Assembly (NCBI RefSeq): GCF_000218895.1
Contig: NC_015703.1
Coordinates: 5,593,001-5,657,000 of the forward strand
Direction: 5' to 3'
Length of the DNA: 64,000 nucleotides
Origin: Runella slithyformis DSM 19594
GTDB taxonomy: Bacteria > Bacteroidota > Bacteroidia > Cytophagales > Spirosomataceae
The translations under genes were made by a program, and so were the position numbers. Below the pieces are notes generated by a model that did not search any database, had not been told where the DNA came from, and saw nothing but the letters and a program-made list of their open reading frames with translations. Position 1 is the stretch's first letter. Each line of letters begins with the position of its first letter. Shown piece after piece: positions 19,310 through 26,005 of the stretch.

Positions 19310-19350
19310 ACCTTGAACTAGAATTAGAATTATTTTCGTTATTGTTTCCC

Positions 19351-19380
19351 GTATCGCAAAGGTACAAAACCCTGCGATAC
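19351..19380 (-). promoter_or_regulatory. rpiB promoter flanked by a 7-bp inverted repeat
   Basis: Minus-strand TACCTTTG (19357-19364) is an exact -7 box, 48 bp before the rpiB ATG. GTATCGC (19351-19357) and GCGATAC (19374-19380) flank it, so a repressor dimer could cover the promoter. Confidence 0.5.
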
Positions 19381-19410
19381 AGACTTGAATATTTTCACAA
19401 CCCGTCTCCG

Positions 19411-19418
19411 TATTTTTG
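19411..19418 (+). promoter_or_regulatory. Promoter box of the LOG-family gene
   Basis: TATTTTTG matches TAnnTTTG, 58 bp before the ATG at 19476. A TTG at 19385-19387 may be the -33 element. Confidence 0.4.
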
Positions 19419-19475
19419 GGTTCCTTTTCAGGAGCTGCAAAAATTGAAAGACCCTTAAAAAAGAAAGTTAGCGCC

Positions 19476-20201
19476 ATGTCAGAAATTGAATTATTGAATG
19501 ATGAAGAGCAGATTCGTCAGGCATTTGAAGACAAGAATTGGAACGAAATAAAAACCGCAGATTCGTGGGTTATTTTTAAAGTGTTAGCCGAATTTGTGGA
19601 AGGATTTGACAAATTGGGTAAAATCGGCCCCTGTGTATCCATTTTCGGTTCTGCTCGTACCCATCCCGACCATCCTTATTACAAAATTACCGAGGAAATA
19701 GCCGCCAAACTCGTCCGGCACGGTTACGGGGTCATTACCGGCGGAGGTCCGGGTATCATGGAAGCGGGAAGCAAAGGTGCTTTTGAGCAGGGCGGCAAAT
19801 CCGTTGGATTGAACATAAAACTTCCCTTTGAGCAACACAGCAATCTGTACATCGACCCCGACAAAAACATCAACTTTGACTTTTTCTTTGTACGGAAGGT
19901 CATGTTTGTCAAATACTCGCAGGGTTTTGTGGTCATGCCCGGCGGCTTTGGCACGTTGGATGAGCTTTTTGAAGCGTTAACCCTGATCCAAACCAAAAAG
20001 ATCGGGCGTTTTCCCATTGTAATGGTTGGCAAAGATTACTGGTCAGGTCTGCTGGAGTGGATCAAAACCACCATGCTTGATACTGAGCGGAACATCAATC
20101 CGGAAGACCTTAAACTGTTCAGTTTGGTCGATACCGCCGAAGAAGCCGTGCGCGTCATCGATGAATTTTATGCAAAGTACCTGCTGAAGCCAAACTTCTA
20201 A
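19476..20201 (+). CDS. LOG-family (TIGR00730) nucleotide-binding protein
   Basis: The 241-residue Rossmann protein has VSIFGSARTHP, ITGGGPGIMEAGSKGA and MPGGFGTLDELFEALTLIQT. The last contains the PGGxGTxxE motif of LOG-type phosphoribohydrolases. The family cleaves nucleoside 5'-monophosphates, classically cytokinin ribotides, to base and ribose-5-phosphate. The bacterial housekeeping substrate is uncertain. ATG 19476 is preferred to upstream in-frame starts that overlap the divergent promoter region. Confidence 0.88.
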   Translation: MSEIELLNDEEQIRQAFEDKNWNEIKTADSWVIFKVLAEFVEGFDKLGKIGPCVSIFGSARTHPDHPYYKITEEIAAKLVRHGYGVITGGGPGIMEAGSKGAFEQGGKSVGLNIKLPFEQHSNLYIDPDKNINFDFFFVRKVMFVKYSQGFVVMPGGFGTLDELFEALTLIQTKKIGRFPIVMVGKDYWSGLLEWIKTTMLDTERNINPEDLKLFSLVDTAEEAVRVIDEFYAKYLLKPNF

Positions 20202-20226
20202 GCTTCGTTTTCAAAACACCTTTTTT

Positions 20227-20275
20227 ACCCTTGAGAGCCCATTTTCCAATGGATTTCAAGGGTTTAATTTTTTTT
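20227..20275 (+). terminator. Intrinsic terminator after the LOG gene
   Basis: ACCCTTGA (20227-20234) pairs with TCAAGGGT (20256-20263), an inner CCATT/AATGG stem adds to it, and a T8 tract follows. Confidence 0.85.
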
Positions 20276-20323
20276 AGGTTCCGGCGGTATTAATTTTACA
20301 TCACCAACAAAACGCAACCGACC

Positions 20324-20881
20324 ATGGGGAAATTTTTCACCTCTATCCAAACTGCCCACCGCGAGTTTATCGAAAAACAACACCTGTTTTTTGTCAGCAC
20401 CGCCCCCCTTACCTCCGATGGACACATCAATCTTTCACCCAAAGGGTTGGACAGTTTTCGGGTATTGTCGGATAATAAAGTAGGATACATGGACCTGATC
20501 GGCAGCGGCAATGAAACCTCCGCGCACCTGATCGCCAATGGCCGTATCACGTTTATGTTCTGTTCCTTTGACAAAAACCCGCTTATTCTCCGATTGTATG
20601 GCAAAGGCTCGGTCATTGTGCCATCGTCCGAAGAATGGCCAACCTATGCGCCTCATTTCAGCCTTTATCCAAGCACACGTCAGCTCATTGTTGCCGAGAT
20701 CGATCTGATACAAACCTCCTGCGGATTCGGCATTCCTCAATTTGACTACAAAGGCGAGCGCACCGTTCATTTTGAATGGGCCGAAAAAAAGGGGGAAGAT
20801 GGTTTAGCCGAATATATCCAAAAAAATAATTTGGTAAGCCTCGACGGCCTGCCCACGGCGTTGGGGTTGTCGGAGGAATAA
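20324..20881 (+). CDS. Pyridoxamine-5'-phosphate-oxidase-like FMN-binding protein
   Basis: The 185-residue protein looks like a PNPOx-like split-barrel flavoprotein. FVSTAPLTSDGHINLSPKG and YMDLIGSGNETSAHL are characteristic of the group that includes general stress and heme-utilisation proteins. The true PNPOx substrate residues cannot be judged by eye, so the reaction is open. The IS4-family element begins only 11 bp after its stop codon, so its native terminator may have been displaced. Confidence 0.8.
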   Translation: MGKFFTSIQTAHREFIEKQHLFFVSTAPLTSDGHINLSPKGLDSFRVLSDNKVGYMDLIGSGNETSAHLIANGRITFMFCSFDKNPLILRLYGKGSVIVPSSEEWPTYAPHFSLYPSTRQLIVAEIDLIQTSCGFGIPQFDYKGERTVHFEWAEKKGEDGLAEYIQKNNLVSLDGLPTALGLSEE

Positions 20882-20892
20882 AAAGAGTCATT

Positions 20893-20920
20893 TTCACAAA
20901 CATGAGTCATCCCGAAGTTT
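20893..20920 (+). repeat. Left terminal inverted repeat of the IS
   Basis: These 28 bp are the exact inverse of 22321-22348 and begin TTCACAAACATGAG. Confidence 0.9.
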
Positions 20921-20926
20921 AGGGTA

Positions 20927-20987
20927 AAAAAGAACCTCCTTGTAATTTTGAGAGTCACTACAAACTCAAAAACAGGGAGGTCTTTTT
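20927..20987 (+). promoter_or_regulatory. Hairpin sequestering the transposase ribosome-binding site
   Basis: GGAGGT (20976-20981), a strong Shine-Dalgarno 6 bases before the ATG, is complementary to ACCTCC at 20934-20939. CTTTTT (20982-20987) pairs with AAAAAG (20927-20932), and TTTTGAG (20946-20952) pairs with CTCAAAA (20965-20971). Transcripts entering from outside would hide the site, as in IS10 and IS50. Confidence 0.6.
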
Positions 20988-22334
20988 ATGTTCAGAACAA
21001 TACTGCAAAACAAGGATAAAAACGCTTCAAAGTCAAGAGCTTCAGACTTCATTTTAGAACGGGGGCATCGGTATCTTCACCCACTTCAACTTCGCTTAGA
21101 TGCCCTGATTGATACTCGTTTGGTGAGTACATTCTATGACTTATTTATGGCGATATTGGTGTTTCGTCACAACAGGATGGGGCTGTTATTGAGCGAGTTA
21201 GGCGGGTATATTTGTGGATTATCGCACGCCCCGGCGGGTACGAAGCGTATCAGCAATTTACTTCGATGTAAAAAATGGTCTTCCACATTGATTGATGACT
21301 TTTTCTTTGAACGTAGCCGTGAGCGAATTAAGTCCTTACAATCCAATGGTCAACGTCCTTTACTGCTGTGGGATGAGAGTAAGATTGAAAAGAGTGAATC
21401 ATGGTTTTTGGAAGGCTTATGCAGTGTGGAAAGCAGTAAAGGCAAACGATTGACCAAAATAAGAAAAGGCTTTTATAAGCCACCTACTCAACGCATTTGT
21501 GTGCCCGGCTTTCATTGGACAGCTACCCTTTTGTCAGCTTTGGGACAAACTCCAAGTGTATGTCAGATGAGTTGGTGGACATCAAGGGGTAAATATCAGG
21601 AAGTAGGGACCAACATTATCTTTCGGATGCTCAAAAAGCTCCATAAAACCATTGGAAGCAGCGTTCTGCATGTGTTAGACCGAGGTTATGCCAATGCCTG
21701 GACGATTGAATGGATGAATGAGTTTAAACAGGACTTTTTAGTTCGTTGGAAGAAAACACATCTATTATGCCATTCTGAAAAAGGAACCAAACAGACTCAT
21801 TTATTAGCTCGCTCTTTCAAAGCAGTGGGGCGTAAAATGCTTCGTGATAACCAACGCAAAATCAGTAAGTATGTCACGATCGCTTACACACAGGTCACTC
21901 ACGCTGATTTCAAAGATAAATCCCTATGGCTCATTATCGTACGTGACAAAAAAAGTTTACAGCCCCCTATGTATCTGCTAACCTCCATTGCCATTACCAA
22001 TACTCGATTGGCTTGGGAGATGTGTCATTCTTATATGCATCGCTGGAATATAGAGCAAACCTTTAGATGTAGTAAAGCCGAATTGGGTATGGAGTCACCC
22101 AGGCTTTGGTTCTGGGAAAATAGACTCAAATTACTTGCTATTGTAGCATTAGTCTATGATTTTCTGCTGATGTTATTGAGAAATTGGAGCCATTGGATTC
22201 CGCTTTTTCTCAGACATTGGTGCCATAGAACAGGAAATCGGTACCGAAACGCTTCGATACCGATTTACAGATTAAGACTCGCCATCTCCCACGTGCTTTA
22301 CACTGCTTGTTGCGCTTGCCAAACTTCGGGATGA
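20988..22334 (+). CDS. IS4-family transposase
   Basis: The 448-residue DDE transposase has Asp129 (LLLWDES), Asp231 (VLDRGYA) and the IS4 signature Y349-R352-E356-K363 in YMHRWNIEQTFRCSK. This gives the exact Y-x2-R-x3-E-x6-K spacing. It has no frameshift or stop, so the element is probably active or recently active. The C-terminal basic and hydrophobic tail reads into the right inverted repeat. Its Shine-Dalgarno site is unusually strong for this genome and is masked by an upstream complement. Confidence 0.95.
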   Translation: MFRTILQNKDKNASKSRASDFILERGHRYLHPLQLRLDALIDTRLVSTFYDLFMAILVFRHNRMGLLLSELGGYICGLSHAPAGTKRISNLLRCKKWSSTLIDDFFFERSRERIKSLQSNGQRPLLLWDESKIEKSESWFLEGLCSVESSKGKRLTKIRKGFYKPPTQRICVPGFHWTATLLSALGQTPSVCQMSWWTSRGKYQEVGTNIIFRMLKKLHKTIGSSVLHVLDRGYANAWTIEWMNEFKQDFLVRWKKTHLLCHSEKGTKQTHLLARSFKAVGRKMLRDNQRKISKYVTIAYTQVTHADFKDKSLWLIIVRDKKSLQPPMYLLTSIAITNTRLAWEMCHSYMHRWNIEQTFRCSKAELGMESPRLWFWENRLKLLAIVALVYDFLLMLLRNWSHWIPLFLRHWCHRTGNRYRNASIPIYRLRLAISHVLYTACCACQTSG

Positions 22335-22348
22335 CTCATGTTTGTGAA
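22321..22348 (-). repeat. Right terminal inverted repeat of the IS
   Basis: It is the exact inverse of the left repeat and includes the transposase stop codon at 22332-22334. Confidence 0.9.
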
Positions 22349-22397
22349 TTGTCCAAAAGTCAGAGGTAATTTAGGCAAAGCAACTCCCCCGGCCCTA

Positions 22398-24050
22398 TTA
22401 AGGCAACGCTTTTCTGGCTTCGCGGTCGGGGTCATTTCTGACCACACAAAAATCATCCAAAATCATCGTTTCACCCTTTTCCGACGTATAGCGCGGCCAA
22501 TCGGGCAATCCACCGCCGTTAGGATTTCCCGTACGGGCAAAATTTACGAAGGTTTTGGCCATTTTTTCCGACAAACGGCGCGGTCTGGCCCCGCCTCCGG
22601 TATGAGTAAGCATCAGGTCAGTATTGTTGAACCAAAAGCATATATCATTACAATGGAATGCCCGCATTCTGCCGTCAAACAGCGGGGGTTGCCATCCGAA
22701 CCACGCCAGATAGACGGGCGCTTTCTGTTTGGATTTGGCATCGGCCGCCGCGATGGCATTTTTACGGTTACTCATCACCATCGACCAAATCTCAACGGGT
22801 GTTTTATCGGGAAAAACTTTAGCGTAGGCATCAGCCACGTCGCCTGACTTTTCGCCGAATCGCGGTTTTAATTTTTCTTTTACATCCGCCAATGATACTT
22901 TTTCGAGCGAGGAATCCACCCGGCTCGGCGAAGATTCATTAAAGGTCGAACAAATGATCATGGGGATATCGGCCGAAAAATGCGACGCATCGGCATAAAA
23001 AGGAGTATCCATTAAATAACGCCCATCCGCAACCGGGCCGAATCCTCCCCGGGCCACGCCCAGGCGGCGGGCGTCGTCGGCGGCTTTGGCAACGGCCCGG
23101 TTGGCAATGTCGATGTATTCCCGCCACGGCAGTTGCTGTAATTTACCAATATCATTTGGGCCGAGCCCTGCCTCTTTCAATACCAGGGCACCCAATTTTT
23201 CGGCATATTCCTTTGATGTTCCCGAGAGCATGGAACCGCTCAGCGCCACAGCTTTATGAAATAGCCCTTTGGCCGAAGGCATGGCCGTCAAGGCACATAC
23301 TTTGGCTCCCCCGCCCGATTGACCGATGATGGTCACACTGTTGGGGTCACCTCCAAAATTGCTGATATTATCCCGTACCCATTCAAGCGCTGCAACAATG
23401 TCAAGCATCCCGACATTGCCCGAGGCGGCAAATTTTTCTCCTCCTACGCCCGCCAGATCAGTAAATCCTAAAGTTCCCAACCTGTGATTCAACGAACAGA
23501 AGACCACATCACCCATTCGACTCAGGTTTTCGCCGTTATAGCCATCCTGCTCAATTCCGTTTCCATTTACAAATCCCCCCCCATGGAGCCACACGATGAC
23601 CGGACGCTTTTTGGCATCCAACGCAGGGGTCCAAACGTTGATTCTGAGGCAATCTTCACTCACGTCGTCATAATTCCAGTGGTCTACAAACGACGAATAC
23701 GCATCAGCGTAGCGCTTTTCCATGATCTGCGGTGCTGAGTTTCCCCACCATACGGCCGGTTTTACGTCATTCCACGGTTTGGGTTTTTGGGGAGGCATAA
23801 ATCGATTTTCCCCCGAGGTATCCGCTCCGTAGGGAATACCCAAATAGGTATGGATACCTCTCAAAATATACCCCCTTACTTTTCCGTAAGAAGTGTTCGC
23901 GACGGCAATATTATCCCCGACAAACAGGATTTGCTCATCCTCTTTATCGGGACGCTGTGCGGCGGATGCAGTCGGCAGCGCGCTTGACAGGCCCAGACCT
24001 GCGGTACCTACACCCAGCTTTTGGATAAAATTTCGACGGTTGGATTTCAT
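22398..24050 (-). CDS. Exported type-B carboxylesterase
   Basis: The 550-residue protein begins with a twin-arginine-type signal (NRRNFIQKLGVG, cleavage after about residue 31). The type-B carboxylesterase/lipase fold follows, with WLHGGGFVNGN as oxyanion-hole region and nucleophile Ser245 in IIGQSGGGAK. Glu in STFNESSP and His in RAFHCNDICF complete the likely catalytic triad. It would hydrolyse esters in the periplasm or at the cell surface. Its stop is 50 bp from the IS right end. Downstream regulatory sequence may therefore have been altered by the insertion, while the gene itself is intact. Confidence 0.92.
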   Translation of the reverse strand: MKSNRRNFIQKLGVGTAGLGLSSALPTASAAQRPDKEDEQILFVGDNIAVANTSYGKVRGYILRGIHTYLGIPYGADTSGENRFMPPQKPKPWNDVKPAVWWGNSAPQIMEKRYADAYSSFVDHWNYDDVSEDCLRINVWTPALDAKKRPVIVWLHGGGFVNGNGIEQDGYNGENLSRMGDVVFCSLNHRLGTLGFTDLAGVGGEKFAASGNVGMLDIVAALEWVRDNISNFGGDPNSVTIIGQSGGGAKVCALTAMPSAKGLFHKAVALSGSMLSGTSKEYAEKLGALVLKEAGLGPNDIGKLQQLPWREYIDIANRAVAKAADDARRLGVARGGFGPVADGRYLMDTPFYADASHFSADIPMIICSTFNESSPSRVDSSLEKVSLADVKEKLKPRFGEKSGDVADAYAKVFPDKTPVEIWSMVMSNRKNAIAAADAKSKQKAPVYLAWFGWQPPLFDGRMRAFHCNDICFWFNNTDLMLTHTGGGARPRRLSEKMAKTFVNFARTGNPNGGGLPDWPRYTSEKGETMILDDFCVVRNDPDREARKALP

Positions 24051-24122
24051 GATGCTACGATCGTTTTGAGTGATTTGTCATTGGGGCATAAGTAAATTAC
24101 TACTTTGAATTAAAATCATACA

Positions 24123-24239
24123 ATGGCGGTTTCTACTATTGTTCGGGGCGTGAATCGCCGATTTCGGTGCCCGCAGTGCCGGAAATTTTCTTTATTGATT
24201 TCTAAAAGATTAAAAAGCGGGTTCATTGCTCTTTCCTAA
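24123..24239 (+). other. 38-codon frame with a CxxC zinc-finger knuckle
   Basis: A short frame from ATG 24123 to TAA 24239 encodes a basic peptide with RRFRCPQCRKFS. That segment resembles the N-terminal zinc knuckle of IS1/ISL3-type transposases. It has one CxxC pair only and ends just before the next gene. It is either a transposase relic or chance. Confidence 0.3.
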
Positions 24240-24276
24240 AAAAGAGAATTTTCTCTTCCAAAACTCCACTTTTCCG

Positions 24277-25407
24277 ATGAAACCATCCCGATCCGCTTTT
24301 CTGAAGTCATTGCTGCTTTTGTCAATGTGCATCCTTTTTTGGGGAAACACGATTCCCACCGAAAGGCAGGATGCTAAAGCCGTCAGGCGCTATCTGTACG
24401 TGGCCACTCCCGGGATTCGAAACTATTTGGAATACGGGGGGCACGGTTTGTTGGTCTATGACATGGATGACCATTATCGACTCGTAAAACGCATTCCGAC
24501 GGCGGGCTTGGATGCCGATGGAAAGCCCCTCAACGTCAAAGGAATCTGTGCAAGTATGGCTACCAACAGTATCTATATCAGCACCATACAAACGTTGCAA
24601 TGCATTGATCTGACCACTGAGAAAATAAAATGGGAGCGAAAATACGACGAAGGCTGCGACCGCATGGCTATCTCTCCCGACGGTAAAACCATTTATTTGC
24701 CTACCTTTGAAAAAGAGTACTGGTCAGTAGTCGATGCCGCCACAGGTGACGTAAAACAGAAAATCGTTTTGAATTCAGGCGCGCACAATACGATCTTCGG
24801 ATTAAACGGTAAAGAAGTCTATCTGGCGGGGTTACGTTCCCCGTATTTGACGGTTGTAAATGCCCAAAAACCAACCGAAACACGTCAGGTAGGGCCGTTC
24901 AGTGCATCCATTCGCCCATTTACCGTCAATGGTAAACAAACGTTGTGTTATGTCAATGTGAATGAGTTGCTCGGCTTTGAAATAGGCGATCTCAGAACGG
25001 GTAAAATGCTGCACCGCGTAGAGGTCAGCGGCTTTCAGAAAGGGCCCGTCAAACGGCACGCCTGCCCGAGTCACGGGGTGGGGCTAACGCCCGATGAAAA
25101 GGAGGTCTGGGTAGTTGACGGGGCCAACCAACACGTGCATTTTTTTGATGCAACGGTCATGCCTTCCCGTCAGATCGGCAGCCTGCCCTTAAGGGACCAA
25201 CCGGGGTGGATCACGTTCAGTTTGGACGGAAAACACGCATTTCCTTCTACGGGGGAGATCATTGACGTGACCACACACAAAATCATTGCTACCCTGAAAG
25301 ATGAGAACGGGCAGGGAGTTCACAGCGAAAAGGTCATTGAAATACAGTTTAACGGTCAAAAGCCCGTTAAATCGGGCGACCAATTTGGGTTAGGAAGAGT
25401 ACGATAA
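24277..25407 (+). CDS. Exported YncE-like beta-propeller protein
   Basis: The 376-residue protein has an N-terminal signal or anchor (hydrophobic FLKSLLLLSMCILFW). Repeats typical of WD40/YVTN-type beta-propellers follow, such as YLYVATPG, LLVYDMDD, DRMAISPDGKTIYLP, HGVGLTPDEKEVWVVDG and WITFSLDGKHAFPST. Such proteins are structural or ligand-binding, and no catalytic motif is visible. In-frame starts lie upstream to 24226, but ATG 24277 directly precedes the signal sequence. It abuts the VF530 gene tail to tail with no gap. Confidence 0.75.
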   Translation: MKPSRSAFLKSLLLLSMCILFWGNTIPTERQDAKAVRRYLYVATPGIRNYLEYGGHGLLVYDMDDHYRLVKRIPTAGLDADGKPLNVKGICASMATNSIYISTIQTLQCIDLTTEKIKWERKYDEGCDRMAISPDGKTIYLPTFEKEYWSVVDAATGDVKQKIVLNSGAHNTIFGLNGKEVYLAGLRSPYLTVVNAQKPTETRQVGPFSASIRPFTVNGKQTLCYVNVNELLGFEIGDLRTGKMLHRVEVSGFQKGPVKRHACPSHGVGLTPDEKEVWVVDGANQHVHFFDATVMPSRQIGSLPLRDQPGWITFSLDGKHAFPSTGEIIDVTTHKIIATLKDENGQGVHSEKVIEIQFNGQKPVKSGDQFGLGRVR

Positions 25408-25629
25408 CTAATCGTTCAGACTCATCAGATACAGTTGTTCGACCTTTGCTCTTGCCCAAGGAGTTTTGCGTAAGAAAGTCAAACTGGATTTGATGCTCGG
25501 GTCGTACTGAAAACAGCGGATATTGACGTATTCACTCATGGTTTCCCACCCATAATGAGCTACCAAATGATTCAGCATCATTTCGAGGGTGATGCCGTGA
25601 AGGGGATTATTGGCTTGCGGATTTTGCAT
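25408..25629 (-). CDS. VF530-family (DUF2132) DNA-binding-like protein
   Basis: The 73-residue protein matches the VF530 family in full: [22 protein letters not shown], then [23 protein letters not shown]. Family members are small helical proteins proposed to bind DNA. ATG 25629 starts exactly at the family N-terminus. A TATCTTTG promoter box lies only 5 bp upstream of the start, suggesting a leaderless or nearly leaderless message. Confidence 0.92.
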   Translation of the reverse strand: MQNPQANNPLHGITLEMMLNHLVAHYGWETMSEYVNIRCFQYDPSIKSSLTFLRKTPWARAKVEQLYLMSLND

Positions 25630-25633
25630 AAGG

Positions 25634-25641
25634 CAAAGATA
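25634..25641 (-). promoter_or_regulatory. -7 box abutting the VF530 start codon
   Basis: Minus-strand TATCTTTG (25634-25641) fits TAnnTTTG and ends 4 bases before the ATG, which would give transcription starting at or near the start codon. Confidence 0.4.
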
Positions 25642-25782
25642 CAACAGAATAGAGAATTTTGATAAAACCGTCATCGGAAAACCCGCTACGGTATTCTTCG
25701 ACAGTGATATTTCATAAAAACATAACAAAAGGCTCATCGTCAGGAAACGATAAATGGTTTGTTTTGCCTCCAAAAAAACGCT

Positions 25783-25947
25783 GTGAAACTTACGCCCAAA
25801 CGCAATGCCTCCATTCCGCACGCCCATTGGAAACTCAAACGCGGAAGACGAATGCCTTCCGGTTCAACCTGCACCAAGCGGCCCTACAATACATACGACA
25901 CGCAGGAATTGGGCACTGCCTCCTTTTCTGAAATGATCACTTTTTAA
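25783..25947 (+). CDS. Possible small basic protein gene
   Basis: A 54-codon frame from GTG 25783 to TAA 25947 encodes a very basic peptide ([22 protein letters not shown] at its start). It was not recognised. Its support is positional: a textbook rightward terminator starts 5 bp after its stop, and no other rightward gene lies between VF530 and that terminator. The start codon is uncertain; an in-frame TTG lies at 25759. Confidence 0.35.
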   Translation: MKLTPKRNASIPHAHWKLKRGRRMPSGSTCTKRPYNTYDTQELGTASFSEMITF

Positions 25948-25951
25948 CATT

Positions 25952-25983
25952 CCGGCAGTATAAATCCCTGCCGGCTGTTTTTT
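25952..25983 (+). terminator. Intrinsic terminator before the alkaline phosphatase gene
   Basis: CCGGCAG (25952-25958) pairs with CTGCCGG (25968-25974), followed by CTGTTTTTT. The T-run makes it rightward, and it insulates the gene at 26006. Confidence 0.8.
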
Positions 25984-26005
25984 ATCATTGATTGTATCCA
26001 TCTCT

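Larger units (their letters stand above)
20893..22348 (+). mobile_element. Complete IS4-family insertion sequence
   Basis: A 1456-bp element is bounded by perfect 28-bp inverted repeats at 20893-20920 and 22321-22348 (outer ends TTCACAAAC and GTTTGTGAA). It contains one intact transposase gene whose stop codon lies inside the right repeat. No target-site duplication was found beside the repeats. It sits between the PNPOx-like gene and the 3' end of the carboxylesterase gene and breaks neither. Confidence 0.9.

Noticed and set aside
25630-25827. 66-codon N-terminal extension of the VF530 gene
   Set aside because: The family starts at NPLHG, and the extension overlaps the promoter box.
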